Made by a program: the position numbers and the translations under genes
Assembly: GCF_002288925.2 (NCBI RefSeq)
Contig: NW_022098044.1
Coordinates: forward strand, 10,155,100 to 10,219,099
Direction of reading: 5' to 3'
DNA length: 64,000 nucleotides
From: Delphinapterus leucas
Taxonomy: Eukaryota; Chordata; Mammalia; Artiodactyla; Monodontidae
The notes under the pieces: generated by a model
The model's database searches: none
Seen by the model: only the letters and a program-made list of their open reading frames with translations
Told to the model about the DNA's origin: nothing
Part shown: one piece after another, positions 1 through 12,600 of the stretch
Layout: every line of letters begins with the position of its first letter
How positions within the stretch are numbered: position 1 is the first letter of the stretch

Positions 1-59
1 GCAAGGAACACTCTTAACTTCTTGTGGTAGGATGGTGGGATTATAACACCAATAGTCGA

Positions 60-275
60 CAACAAGTGGTTGCTCACCACATCTCTAAAAGCCCTACACA
101 GATCGTTAACAACCCTGAGGGAGTTTTGTTATGATTTCCACTGAACAGAGAAGGAAACGAACTGATTTCTCAGTAAGGAAACTGCCCAAGATCACACGAC
201 CTGCAGGGTTTGAACCCAGGCAGCCTGGCTCTAGAGTCTATGCTCTTAATCACTATACCACGGTGCCTCTTATCT
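60..275 (-). mobile_element. MIR, SEMA4B intron
   Basis: gtttgaacccaggcagcctg then gctctagagtctatgctctt, a reversed MIR head. This fills most of the intron downstream of coding exon 7. Confidence 0.85.
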
Positions 276-486
276 TGTAGGTGATTTTCGTGTGTACTTT
301 TCTACATTTTCATGTTTTTTAAAATAAATAAGGAAAAACAGAGACATTTTAACTGAAAAGGAGAGAGAGAAAAGCCAGTAGCCAAGCCGTTCCCCCTGGA
401 GGACAGGAGAAGGCCACAGGTGCGGGGCCTTCTGGTTCTATACCCGAGGAGCCTTTGGGGTCTCTGGGATGGCCTGGCCCGCTCAC

Positions 487-638
487 CTTGCAGACACGGG
501 CAATGCGGGACACGATGGTGTTCTCAAAGAACTCAAACTCCTGACCAGTCTCGCTGAAGAAGAAGTAGATCTTGTCATCGTCCCCTTGCAGGCTGCCCAG
601 GCTCTCGGGAATGTAGGCTGAGGCCACAAACGCTGGGT
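487..638 (-). CDS. SEMA4B: SEMA4B coding exon 7
   Basis: Encodes residues 221-271. It includes FVASAYIPESLGSLQGDDDK, then IYFFFSETGQEFEFFENTIV and SRIARVCK. The segment KIYFFFSETGQEFEFF is a core blade of the sema propeller; C270 is conserved. The acceptor is cccacag|ac and the donor is AAG|GTGAGC. The next exon would be left of position 1. Confidence 0.96.
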
Positions 639-3600
639 CTGTGGGGGCCAGTGGGGAGCACAGAGTCAGCCCAGGGATCCCAGACAGGCGAGACTCTGTT
701 CTCAGGCCCTGCTGGGTGGACAGGGCCCCCCGCCCCCGCCCTGAGGCCCCGTGACAGCCCACTGGGTGGGGCGAGAGGACTTCACCTTGTAGCCAGTTGA
801 GGGAGCTCTCAGTCTTGGTGGGGCGGAGGCTTTGGCTCCGTGAGATGGCTGGGTCATTCCCCTGGAAGCTGCTGACTGTTCCAGTGTACAGCTCGCCATC
901 TGCCAAGAGGACATGCCCATGGGAATGAGCCCTCAGCACAGCCCCTTCCCGCTCAAGGCCCGGAGTGACACGAGTGCTGCCCTTCTTGTTTGAGAAGGAC
1001 AGAGGAGGGAGTAGGAACTAAGAAAAGCCAACCCGAGGGCAGCCCAGGGTCGCTGCACCCGCTGGGAATCGGTGTGGCATGGACCCACCAGCTCAGACCT
1101 GGGGCCCACCCTGCTCCCCTGCCCGCCCTCACATGGAGCCTGAATGAGCCCATCCTGCCCCCCTGACCCCCAACACTCACCCACCACCAGGGCCGTGGAC
1201 TTGAAATTGGGATCAAAGGGACAACGGCCCTTGCCATCTTCCAGGATGATGTTCCCCACCACGTCCTGTGCCAGAGTAAAGTTCTCCATGTTCTGCAGGG
1301 GAGTAGATGGGAGAGCTCAGGGGAACGCCAGGGAGTGAGCGGGCTTGGCGGGAGAACAGGGAGGTGTGCTGGAGGGAAGGGAGGGGTCTGATGGGCCGTC
1401 CTTCTCATCCCGGCACCCGGGGCACAGTCCCAGCACCATCTCACCAGGACCTGACACGGTGGGCACTGTTGCCCCACGTAACAGAGAGGAGAGGAGGCTT
1501 AAAAAGGCAATGTGAGCCAGGAAAGGGCAGCGACATGATTCAAACTCAGGTATGTCTGACTCTAAAGCTGGTTGCTCCAAAGCCTCAAAATGCCACCCTT
1601 TATGAAGGTGTGCGTAAGGCAGAAACGTAATGGTATGCGTGTGTTGAGGAGGGTGGACAAGGAGGCCTGGCGGGAACTGAGTGAGAGCAGGGGAAAGAGC
1701 TGGAGGAAGCAAGAGGGCGTGACTGTGGGTCAGCCAGCATTTTTGTGCCTGGGGAATCCCACCCCCTGCCGCCCCCTGCAGGGCAACCTGGCCATCAGGG
1801 CTGGGGCTGGGCCTCAGGGCTTTCGGGGCCCACTGCTGTCAAGAAGCCTCCCCCTGGGCCCTGCCCTTTAGTAGGGGTCAGTGCTAGGGACCAGCTCCCT
1901 GGGGCACAAAGACAGGCAGTTCCCAGGCCAGCCGCAGGCAAGCCCGGGGTGAGGAGGGGCACTCACAACGTAGGTGCACACGGGGCTGAAGGCCGCGGTG
2001 CCACAGGTGAACAGGTGGCTGCTGTTGAGTGGCAGGAGGATCTTGATGTAGTTTTGACAGTCCCGCTGGAGGAGGGAGGAGGATGTCAGGCCCAAGCAAG
2101 CCACCAGGGGGCACCGCCGAGCCCTCCCCACGGGACGCAAGGCCAGCCCTGGGGGTGAGGCCTCTGCTCCCCAGTACTCAAATCCTGGAGTAAACGAGAC
2201 TCCAGGAGCCTCGTGGGGCAAAGCAGATGGAGGACCACGGAGCGTGTGCGCAGGAGGGGACCTTGGGCCTCACGTAGTTCCGTGATTGGAAAACTTCTCT
2301 TCAGTTTGGGGTGAAGGCACAGAATCCCTCCCTTTTGAGCTGTCTCGGCCCCACCTGGTGAGGCAGCTACGCCCAGAGCAGGAGGAAACACGCAGCCCTG
2401 AATCCTGGGCTCCAGACTTGCGGATTGCCTCCGCGAGCGTGTCTAACAGCTCTAACAGTGTGTCTACTGAGCTTCTGATTGTTCCCCACAAAACTCTCTC
2501 CTCCGGGACCTGCCCCCTTGCACTGACGGCTACTCCGCCTTCTCAGCTCCTCAGGCCCCGAGCCTCATGGCCAGCTTTGACTCTCTGATACCCGCCACCC
2601 CGGTTCTTCCATCAAGAAATCCTGGTGGCCCCATCTTCAAAATACTTCCGGGATCCGACCATTCCTCACTCCCTTTATTGGTCCAACCCTGGTCCGGGCA
2701 CCATCGCCTCTTGCCCCTCACTGGTCTCTCTCCCTCTGTCCTCGCCCCAACGAGGCCGCTCTCCACCACCGCGGCCAGAGTGACCTTTTGCAAACGCACG
2801 CCAGACCATGTCACTGCCCTGCTCAGCCAGCCAGTGGTTCCCCACATACCTCACTCAGAGTGAAATCTACAGTCCTGTTCCTCCCCCATGTCAACTCCCT
2901 CACCTCATCTAAGCCAAGTAATCTCGGCTCAAATGTCACTTTTTAAATGAAGTGTAACCTGACCACCTTTTAAACCTGACCTTCTTTTTCACAATGATAT
3001 AATAACCAGTGTCTAAAAGCACCTGGGCACAGAGCAAGTGCTTAATACATTTCTGCTGAATAAAAGAAATCGGGGGTGGTCTGGACTTGAACCTGTGTCT
3101 TGACCCCAAGTCCGGTGCTCTTCTGCCTTCACCTTAACTGCCATCTGCTGCACTCAGGACCAGGAAGGCCTCTGGGAATGGTGGGGAGTCCTCCCAGAGA
3201 ACCCAGGCTGGACTGGCTCCCACCCAGTGGTCTGGCCAAAACCAAGCCAGGATTATGTCAGACCTGCTACATTAGGCACCACCCTCAGAAGGACAGACTT
3301 CCACCCCCACCCAATCACTGCTCATGCTGGAAGCTGATATTTATTTGGCACTTATTATGTGCCAGGTGCCTTATACCTATTAGCTCATTGAATCCTCACG
3401 GTAAGTCCAGTGAGACAGGCATCATTATCCCCATTTTACCAAGGCTCAGAGAGGCAAATCTACTTACTTGTCCAATGTCACAAACATAGTAAGTGTAGAG
3501 CTGAGATCCAAACCCAGATCTGGCCATCTCAGAAGCCTATGCCCTTTCTACCACAGCTCGCTGCATCCGCTCCCACCTCCTGCCTCCATCCCGGGCCCAG

Positions 3601-6600
3601 ATCTACCACCCTCCGTCCCTCCTTCAGCCCAGGTCACCTCCAGGTGCTAGCTCACCTGTGGGTCCTTGCCCTTGAAGCTGCACTGCTGTTTCCTCTCTGC
3701 ATCTGCGCTCCACAGCAGCTGGGGAATTACAAAGGGGAAGGTAAGTGTGCAAGTGGGAACAAAGGATATGCCCCTCTTTTCCTTTCCCCTCTCCTGTTTG
3801 CATCATCCTCGGACCCAGAAGTTCCATCTTCCCCACTGGCACCCTCCACCCAGGCTAGCCATCCCCGGGCATCATCTCACCTCCTGGTACCCCCCGCCTG
3901 GCAGGAAGCTGACGCTGCTGTTGAGCGCAAAGAGGGCCTCTCGAGCACCCACGTATAGAGTCCTGCCGTCCCTGCTCAGCAGGAGGGCTGTATAGTTGGA
4001 GATGTGATCCACTTCAAATCTGAGCAGTGACCGCTTTTCAGAGCCTGGAGAGAGGACGATCGATGGACATTACCTGGGGGCCCCCCCTCCCATACCAACC
4101 TCTAGAATGCGCCGATCTGATTGAAGGTAGATCAGCAAAGCAGTGGGTGGCATGGGGCTGGGGACAAGGTGATCGGATTTAAGGGGAGCAGCATTCCTGA
4201 ACCCTCAAACATTATGTACGAGACAAAGGCACAATGATGAACGTAAAAGAACATCAATTATAGCACCATTCATGTTAATGAAAAATTGAAACAACCTAAA
4301 TGTCCAACCACAGGGGACAGGGTGAAAATAAACCCAAATACTTCCTTTGCTGGAATACTACACAGCTGGTAAAATGCTATTGTATTAGAAACTCCAGACC
4401 AACAAGCAAACAGAGTTACGTAAAAAAGCATGGTCAAAATATGAAGCGAGCTAAAATATAAAGTGATGGATTTTGAGCACCTGACGGAATATAAGAAAGG
4501 AAAGTATATTTAACATTCTCCTTTGAGTGGCGTTAGACCCAAAGAGAAGGACTTGTAAGTACAGCCCACTCCTGTGGGCTGATTTACAGAGGAATGCAAA
4601 CATGGGGCGCTGGTCTTCAACTATACTGCCTCGCAGTCACTCATGGAAGATTTATGGTTATTAAACAGAATGTAAATGTTACACTGAATGTACAACAGAC
4701 AGGCATTGTGATGCTGGGGGCCAGGGGAGTCAAGGAAAAAGTCGAGTCTCCTCCATATCTTCCTCTGAGAGCAATGAGGGCCACAGAGACTGTCCGTGGT
4801 TAGTCGAACAAGACACTGAGGCTTAAGTATATTATTTTATTTTATTTTTCCACACACACCCCCCCCCACCGCCCGCCGCATGTGGGATCTTAGTTCCCTG
4901 ACCAGGGATCGAACCTGCGCCCCCTGCAGTGGAAGATGGGAGTCTCAACCACTGGACCACCAGGGAAGTCCTTAAGTATCTTATTTTAAATTGCAAAGGT
5001 AACCAAATACAGTGGCAGAAAATGTTTGGAGGAAGTGGGGAAGGGTGATGGAACTGATGGAAAGCTTTATTTTTCTCAGCAGCAAGTCAGTAAGTCAGAT
5101 AAGCCAAGAAATCGTGGGATAAGCATTTTACTTAAGTGGAGGAAACCACTGTATAACAAGAAGTCTAAATGATTAAAATTGCCTCTTTTACCCAGGCCTG
5201 GGGCTGGGGAAGACTGAGGCAGTTACTGCTTTTCACAATAAGTCCTTCTGTGCTTAAAAAAAAAAATTAGGTGCATCTATCTTTGATATAAATTTCAAGT
5301 ATCTTTCATTAAATGAAAATGAAGGTTATAAAAGAGTATGCATAGTTAGATTCTATTTGTTTGTGGGAAAAATATAAACATAGAAAAAAATCCAGAAGGG
5401 TGAATCACAAAATGCTGGAAAGTGGTATCCCTGGTGGAATTATAGGTAATTTTTTTTCCCTTTGCACTTGTTATCATTTTTGGATTCTACAGGTTATACT
5501 TGTGCAATGCTAAAGAAATAAATTAGAAGAAAAGGAAGAAGAAGACAAAAATAAACACACACATCTATCCACCACGATACCATCTGTGCTTTCAGTGACT
5601 AATGGATTTGGAGAGAAATTATTTTAAAAATTCAAAGCAGCTGATAAGAAAAGAAAAACAAGCAAAAAGCAGCCACCCTACCCAACCCCAGGCATCTCCT
5701 AACTGACCAGTGGATTGCAACCACGCAGACAAACAGCTTCACGAAGCTGAGGAAGCAAAAAATGCAACATGCCAACAAAGCAGCTGAGAAGACAGCTTCC
5801 TGTGTGTTTACATGGTGAGTGTTTTTACATACCCCCAGCCTGGTTCCACAAAGGGCAAGGAAACACAAAGAAAAGAAGGTAGTAAAATATAAACACTAAA
5901 ATCAGGAGTGGAGGAAAAAACACATCTGAAGAAAACATCTAATCCAGAAACGAAGGACAGATTTCACATAAGCAGGTCATAAGGTCCTCACACAGCTACC
6001 AGAGATGGGCTCCACATTTAGTGGAGCCTCCCAGTGGTCAAAGAGAAAACGGAAATCAGGTTACCTTGTCCTCATTATTCAAGAGGAAGAACACATACCA
6101 GCCTTTCTGGAGAAGCCAAGCTTTTTACCTGGTTGCTAATGGTGAAGGAAGCCCTTCGGTAGGACTTCCTAGCACATATACTGGGACATCCCACCAGCAA
6201 GCAGGAATGACGGAGTTTCCAAGGCTGTTCCCCTCCTGATGAGGGAGGGTAGTATCACAAGGTACCAGTGCAGGAACCTACAGGGAACCTGAAGCTAGGT
6301 GGCTTGTCACTCTAGAACCAGAGCCGAAACAGGGACTGCACTGGGAGTTCACAGGGCAAAGTCCAGCCTAATGTCCGGAACCTGAACTCTGTTACTGAAA
6401 CCACATAGGGCAGCTGTGGTCTGGAGAAGTTAAGGACTCTCTTTGAACACTTAAGTCCAGAATCACACTAGACTCCAGGTCTTTTGCCTCAAATTCCCAA
6501 CTCCTCACCACTTCCTATCAGCACTCTATATACTGGGAGGCCCAAGGAAAGTTTCCAGCACTAACCCCCTACTTTTCCCAACCAGAAAGTTTCCCAACAC

Positions 6601-9600
6601 GTAATTGGGGCCCAGTTACGTTGCTTGTACTTTGTGCTGATGAGCTGGTCAGCCTTCTGGAACGAGCAACCTGACCATTTTGCATTCTGGTCCGGGAAGA
6701 ACCGCCCCCCCAAAAGAGACCCCTCCCGTTGGCCACCACAGGAAGGTGTTGGGTAAACATGTCGCAGATATTAACTCCCTGGGTGCCCACGATGATCCTG
6801 TGAGGTAGGAACTGCTGCTATCTCCAGGTTACAAATGAAGAAACTGAAGCTCAGAGTCATTAAGCAACGTACACAAAGGCCGGCTCAGGAGGTCTCCTCC
6901 CTGGACTCCTGGTCTGCAAACTGCAAGATGCAGCAAAAGCACCTGGAAGATCTAAACTCTAGATCCACAACCTGCCCCTGGAGACTCTGACGCCGCTGGC
7001 TTGGGATGGAGCCTGAGAACATGCAATTTTATGAGCTCCCAGGGGATTCTGAAGTTGGAGGCCCAAGGAGCACACTTTGAGAAGCACCGTGTAGGTAGGT
7101 CCTTTGTAGGGCAGTGTGGACGTCATCTCACCAAACTGTAGTTTTCTCATATGCATCATGGGGATAATGAAAATAAAACCCCCAGCAGGCTCACAAGGAG
7201 TCAGTTAGACCAGGGCAAATGGCTACCACAGTCCCTCCTCATCTTTTGCAGCCCTCCAGGCTCCTGACAGCAAGGCTGGCTCACATATGCCCATGCTTAT
7301 CTGCCTACAGAGGAGGGGCATTTCTACCCAGGTGGGTCCCGTAAGTCTGGGCAGGAGGCTGCTCTTGGAATCTGTCCACATACAGAAATGCCAAAGGTCA
7401 GAGATAAGCTTCAGTCCAGGTGGCAGCTCAGACTCACTCAGGCCTGGGGGGGTGGGGAGACTTGCCAAGGGTCATGCAGGCAGAGCACAGCCAGGTTGGA
7501 GGGCCAGCCAGGGCGCCAGCTGCCCAGCCCCGGTCCAGCCCAGCCCTCCGAAGAAGCCAGCTGCTCAAGAGGCCCCCACACCTCCTCCAGTCACACTGGG
7601 AGTCCAGTCAATGAAACGGCCAAGGGACAGAAAACACCTGGGAGAAACGGGCGAGGGGCCCCTCACACCACGCACTCCCATCCTGGGGATGCTGCCTCTT
7701 CACCCCTCTGCCCTGAGTCTCTCAGACTCAAAGCCATGGTGTCCTGAAGGCCTGGCCCTCCACAATCCCTCTTGCCCTGTGGACTTCACCAGGGCTGGTC
7801 AGTGGGGCTGGCTTAGCGCCTGGGAGTCTCAGTGCGACACAGATTAGAAGCACAGAGACCTGGGTTCAAATCCTGCCTCTGTCACTTACTGTCCGTTTGC
7901 TACCAGGACAAGCCACTTAACATCTTGGAGCCTCAATTTCCTTATCTGTAAAATGAGAATAATACCACCTCGCCTCATAGGATTGTTACAAAAAGAAATG
8001 ATATTATATATGTAAATTATAACATACATAATAATAACCCACATTTACTGGGAGCTTTACTCAAAACAACTTCGCACACGTTATCCCAGTGTTGGCACAG
8101 TATCTGGCACACGATCAACACTTGAGTGGATCAAAAACAAAACCAAAAAGCCCTGCAGGAAAATCCAGCCCAGCGAGAGCTGCCAGAGAAACAGGGTTGC
8201 TTTGAAGAGCTGGGCCTCCCTGCTCCTCATGGCTAACAAACTCGTCCTGGGCCATTCTAACCTAGGCCTGCGTCTGGTCACATGAGGGGCTCACGGCCAA
8301 GCAGAGAGCAACAGCTCAGACACGGGCCGGTGTCACGGGCCCATGCGGTGTGTGAGAGGTGGTCCCTGCTCGGCGGTGTTCTGAGTGGGGTTCCTGCCTC
8401 AGCTTGCCCATGTGTGTGTTTGTGTGCGTGTACACCCTACCACAGGGCTTGTCCATGCTTGTGTGTTCGCTCTGGGGTACTAACTGCAGAGGCGACTAAA
8501 AGGAGGTGTTTGTGCGCTCAGCTCCGTGAGCGCTGGCCCACCTCGGGGTCAGTCTTAGTGTCCACCCTGCTCTCTGTGTGGAAAGAGAGTGTCTTGTGCG
8601 GTCTCCTGGGCTACCTGTGCTGCTCAGACATCCTCCACACCCTCTACCCAGCGGGCTAGTCCAGTGCAGAGAAAGCCAGGCTGCCTGAAGCCGTGGCCAG
8701 TTCTCCCAGGTGGGATGAAGCCGTCCCATCTAGCCTGGGCAGGGATGAAGCCGTCCCATCTAGCCTGGGCAGGCCTGAGCCAGTGGCTTCTCCAGGGCTC
8801 CAAGAAGGCAGGATGGCGGTAGGCCTGGGGCTGTCCCACCTCAAGGCCTTGAGCCCTCTCCACCCTGGGCCTCGCCCGCCCTCGCCCTCTGAGAGGGTCA
8901 GAGCTACCTGCAGAGCCCCACTCCCACACCCTCAGGGCCTGGGCTCTCAGCAGGAAGTGATGCGGGAACAACTCAGCCCCCAGCCTCATCTAGAGATTCT
9001 CCCCTGGCCTGTGACTCAGCCGGAAGCTTGGAGCTCTCTGGGGTGAGATGGGAACAGGGCTCAGCACCATCCCCACCCCGGGCAGTCCCCACCCTGCCAA
9101 CCAGGCGCTGCAGCAGGGCCGTGACTCAGAGCCCCGCCCCACCTTTCCCTCCACTGTGGCTCCGGGGGCACCACAGCTGACGCTGACCTGGCCTTAACAG
9201 CCCGCCGCCCACAGGCCCCAGCAGGACTAGGCCAGAAGACACCAGCTTCCCTGTGGAGTCAGGGCCTGGAAGGTGCCCCCAGCGGGAACGGGGGTGGGGC
9301 ATGGTGGGCAGCTAGCTGCCCCTCGGCTTGAATCACAAGGTCCCCAGAGAGGGGTCTGGGCCCCGGACAAATCCCTGAGAGCCTCCCAAGGCTCTGTTGG
9401 AGCACCTCTTCCCCAGGGAGTCACACAGGACCCTTGGACCCACTTGCGCCAGCAGAAGCACCACCTCCAGGACAGAAGCGCTGACTCAGCAGTGAACTAG
9501 GGCAAGGCAGCCATCCACCTGGATGCCGCCGACCTGTTTGCGGGTCCTCCTTCCCCACCGCCCAGTGTCAGGGCAGGGCGGCCAGACGGGCTAGAAGCGG

Positions 9601-12600
9601 CACGCCAAACTGCTGTCAACAGGCCAACGCCAGGGTAGAGACCCCAGCCAGGCAAGGGTCACTCTTGATAGGGTAAGGGGACTGTGTGCCACAAGTGCTC
9701 CCCATGGACTGAGGTAACCAAGAAAGGCAAGAAATCAAGGGAACCCAGCCTAGAAACGTCCTGTGTTCCTGGGGCACGCACGCTCGGGAAAGCCCGCTTC
9801 CCAGCTGGCTGCTGCTACCACCCCAGGTGAGCTGGCCAAGTGCTCCTGCCAGAATCACCCGGTGGCCCCCACCCCTCACAGACACTCCCCTTGTGTCCAT
9901 CTGGACAACAGAGTCTTAACCCAGGACCTGTCATGAGCCGCCATCACCTTGGAAGCCTGACCCCCACCCGCCCACCAAGGACTAAGGTCAGCTCCTCCGG
10001 CCCTCTGCCCCGGGGCTGGCCATCCCCTCTCTCCTGAAGCCTCTACCCCCATCCTCCTCCTCTCAGAGGCCCCCCTTTTCTAAGGAAACTGGGGCCATCA
10101 GGCATAAGCAACCCCAACTTCCCATCCTCCATCTCCTCAGAGACTGAATCCTGTGTCATCAGCCCCTGCCTCTCAAAGAATTTTATTTTCCCTCGACATC
10201 TATCCTAGAAATGTGTGTGCCTCCCTCCTCCCTCCTCAGCCAAACTCCTGAGAGGAGCCACCCAGCGCCATCTCCGTCCCTTACCTCCCACGCACTCCCT
10301 GCCTGGGGATCAGGCCTGAACCAGGCCCATACTCGCCAGGGCCCAGGCATCGCCTCGCTGCCAAACCCCAGGCGCCGAGGGGCACGGCCTGGCGGGGGTC
10401 CCCTCTCCTCTGGGGGTCTGCCACACTGGTCTCAAGGGTCGCCTGACGTCTCCTTCACACTCCCCCCAGGCCTCCATCCCTCCAGGAGCTGATGCGCTGT
10501 AGCACTTACTCAGCACTTTAACTGGGCTGGTGGTGCACGTACTTCTGGCCAGGTTGTCAGGTAGGAATTACCATCTGCTTTTTTCGGGCGAGAGAACCGA
10601 GGCACACGTGAAATGACTTGCCCTCAGTTACCCAGTTAGGAAGAGCGGTGGAGCTGGGATTTGAACCTGGGTCACCAGCTCCAGAGTCTGTATTATTAAT
10701 CACCTTCAGCCTCTCCAGGCCTCCCTCTTGAATGTTCTTGTTCATTGGGGTTGGCCCTTGGCCCTCGGGCCACACATCCATGCCCATCGCTTCAATGTCC
10801 TGGATGCTGGCAACTCCCAAATCTCTTCATCCTCCAGTATGCCAGACCCCACTATGCAGGAGACCCTCCACGGGCACCTCCTCCACTGCCCCCTTCCAGA
10901 CCACTCCTCGGCTTGGGATCTTGCATCTTTGGGTGGCACAGCTCAGCGGGCTGGAAACCTGTGAGTCACACTTTCTATCTCCCTCTCCCTCACCATGGAC
11001 ATCTAATCCATGCTCAAAACCTGCCAAGACTCCCTCCTCAATATTGTCCAAATCTATTCCCCTCACCATCCCCACTACCTTGGGCCTGAACCGGGCCACT
11101 GCCCTCTCTCACCCGAGCCACTGCAGCAGCCTCCCATCTGGCCTCTGCCCCCAGCCCAGGTGCTACACTGAGGTCAGAGGGCTCTCTGGGGACTGTCACG
11201 GTCCCGTGTCCCTATGTCCCAGCCCCTAACTCGCCAGCCCTTGCCACATCCCCCTCCCATTTCAAAGGAGTGAACTTTGACTCAAGGTCCTAGTTCTCCT
11301 CGCCAGTCTTTGCCCAGGCAGTCTCCCTGCCCAGAATGCTCTTCCTTTTGACTAACTCCTACTCATCCTTTGAGACTCAGCTCGGTATCACCTCCTCCAG
11401 GAGGCCTTCCTGAATCCCCAGCTGGGCGAGAGCCCCTTCCCTGTGCACCCATTATTTCCTGCTCACACCTCTCGCAGTGCACTGGCCACATTATTTGACA
11501 ATGATGGGCCTCAGATGCCTGTCTCCCTCACCAAGCTTTGATCCTTGAGGATCAAAACTGTCTTATTATTTGCAGCCCATATTTGTATCATCTGGCCAGG
11601 GGAGTTCCAAGGAGTTGTTCAATAAACATTTGTTGATTGAATGAATGACTAAGAGTGTCCCAAGTCCCAACTCAGGGTGCTCTGGTCCAGGGACTGACAC
11701 CAGATTCAAAGGGGGCAGTCCAGAGGTCCTGAAGCCTCACGATCGCAAGAGTGTGTCTGAGAAGCATGGCCCCTGCCCTGTCCCCTCCCCAGAGCTCACT
11801 CCCGGAATCCCAGGGTCTAGATGGAAGTGTGACAGCTGAAAGTGCTGCAGGGAGACGGGAGAGGCCACAGGGACCGGAAAGGAGAGTCACAAGGTCTGTG
11901 TGTGAGTCCTCAGTATTATCACTGACCAGTTAGACAAGATACCTGCCATTTCTGGGAGGGAGCCCTCGCAGGGTTGCTGGGAAGACCAAATAAACACAGC
12001 ATGTGGAAATGTCAAGCTTCCAGGGTTAGGGGGCCACCAACAATTAGGATTGGTCCTACCCATGCCGCCCACCCCACCCCCACTCCTCATTCTTGCTCTG
12101 AGTAAACCCCCAGCCCCTGGCCACCTCAGAAGCCCACTTGTACAGGGAAGGGGACAAGGGCAGGTGGGGGTGGAGCCTCCTACAGGCAGGAGCCCCTCTG
12201 AAGGGGTAGCTGCTGCTTCCTCGCAGACCATTGCTACTCAATGCAATGAGGGCTCAGCCTCATCAGGTCTTCAGAAGAACTGGAAACCTGGATTTTTATA
12301 GAAAATTTCCTGAGTTTTAAATATTGGTGACTAATTAAAATGTTTCTAAAACACTTGGATACCAAACAAAATATATCTCCATGCTGGCTCTGGCCTGTTG
12401 CTCCCCCGTTTGCAAACGTCTGTCTGCCCCAGTCTTTGGTGCACTGCGCTCCTGGCCAAGTCTGCCAGGTCTGCCCTATTTCCGACCATGGCTGTGCCAT
12501 CAGGGCCTTAGCTGGATCCCTTGTCCCATCCAAGGAGTGACCTCAATAGATTTCTTTACAAGATGGAAATACATAACCTATCAATTATTCAAAGGCTGAG

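Larger units (their letters stand above)
8270..10490. other. Unique GC-rich intron 1 block
   Basis: No interspersed repeat recognised over about 2.2 kb. It contains the 30-bp duplication and the AP-1 cluster, and gtgtgtgtttgtgtgcgtgt near 8413. Confidence 0.6.

Noticed and set aside
349..939. 196-codon minus-strand frame as a single-exon gene
   Set aside because: It runs through coding exons 6 and 7 and the 147-bp intron between them; the splice sites and family alignment show the intron is removed.
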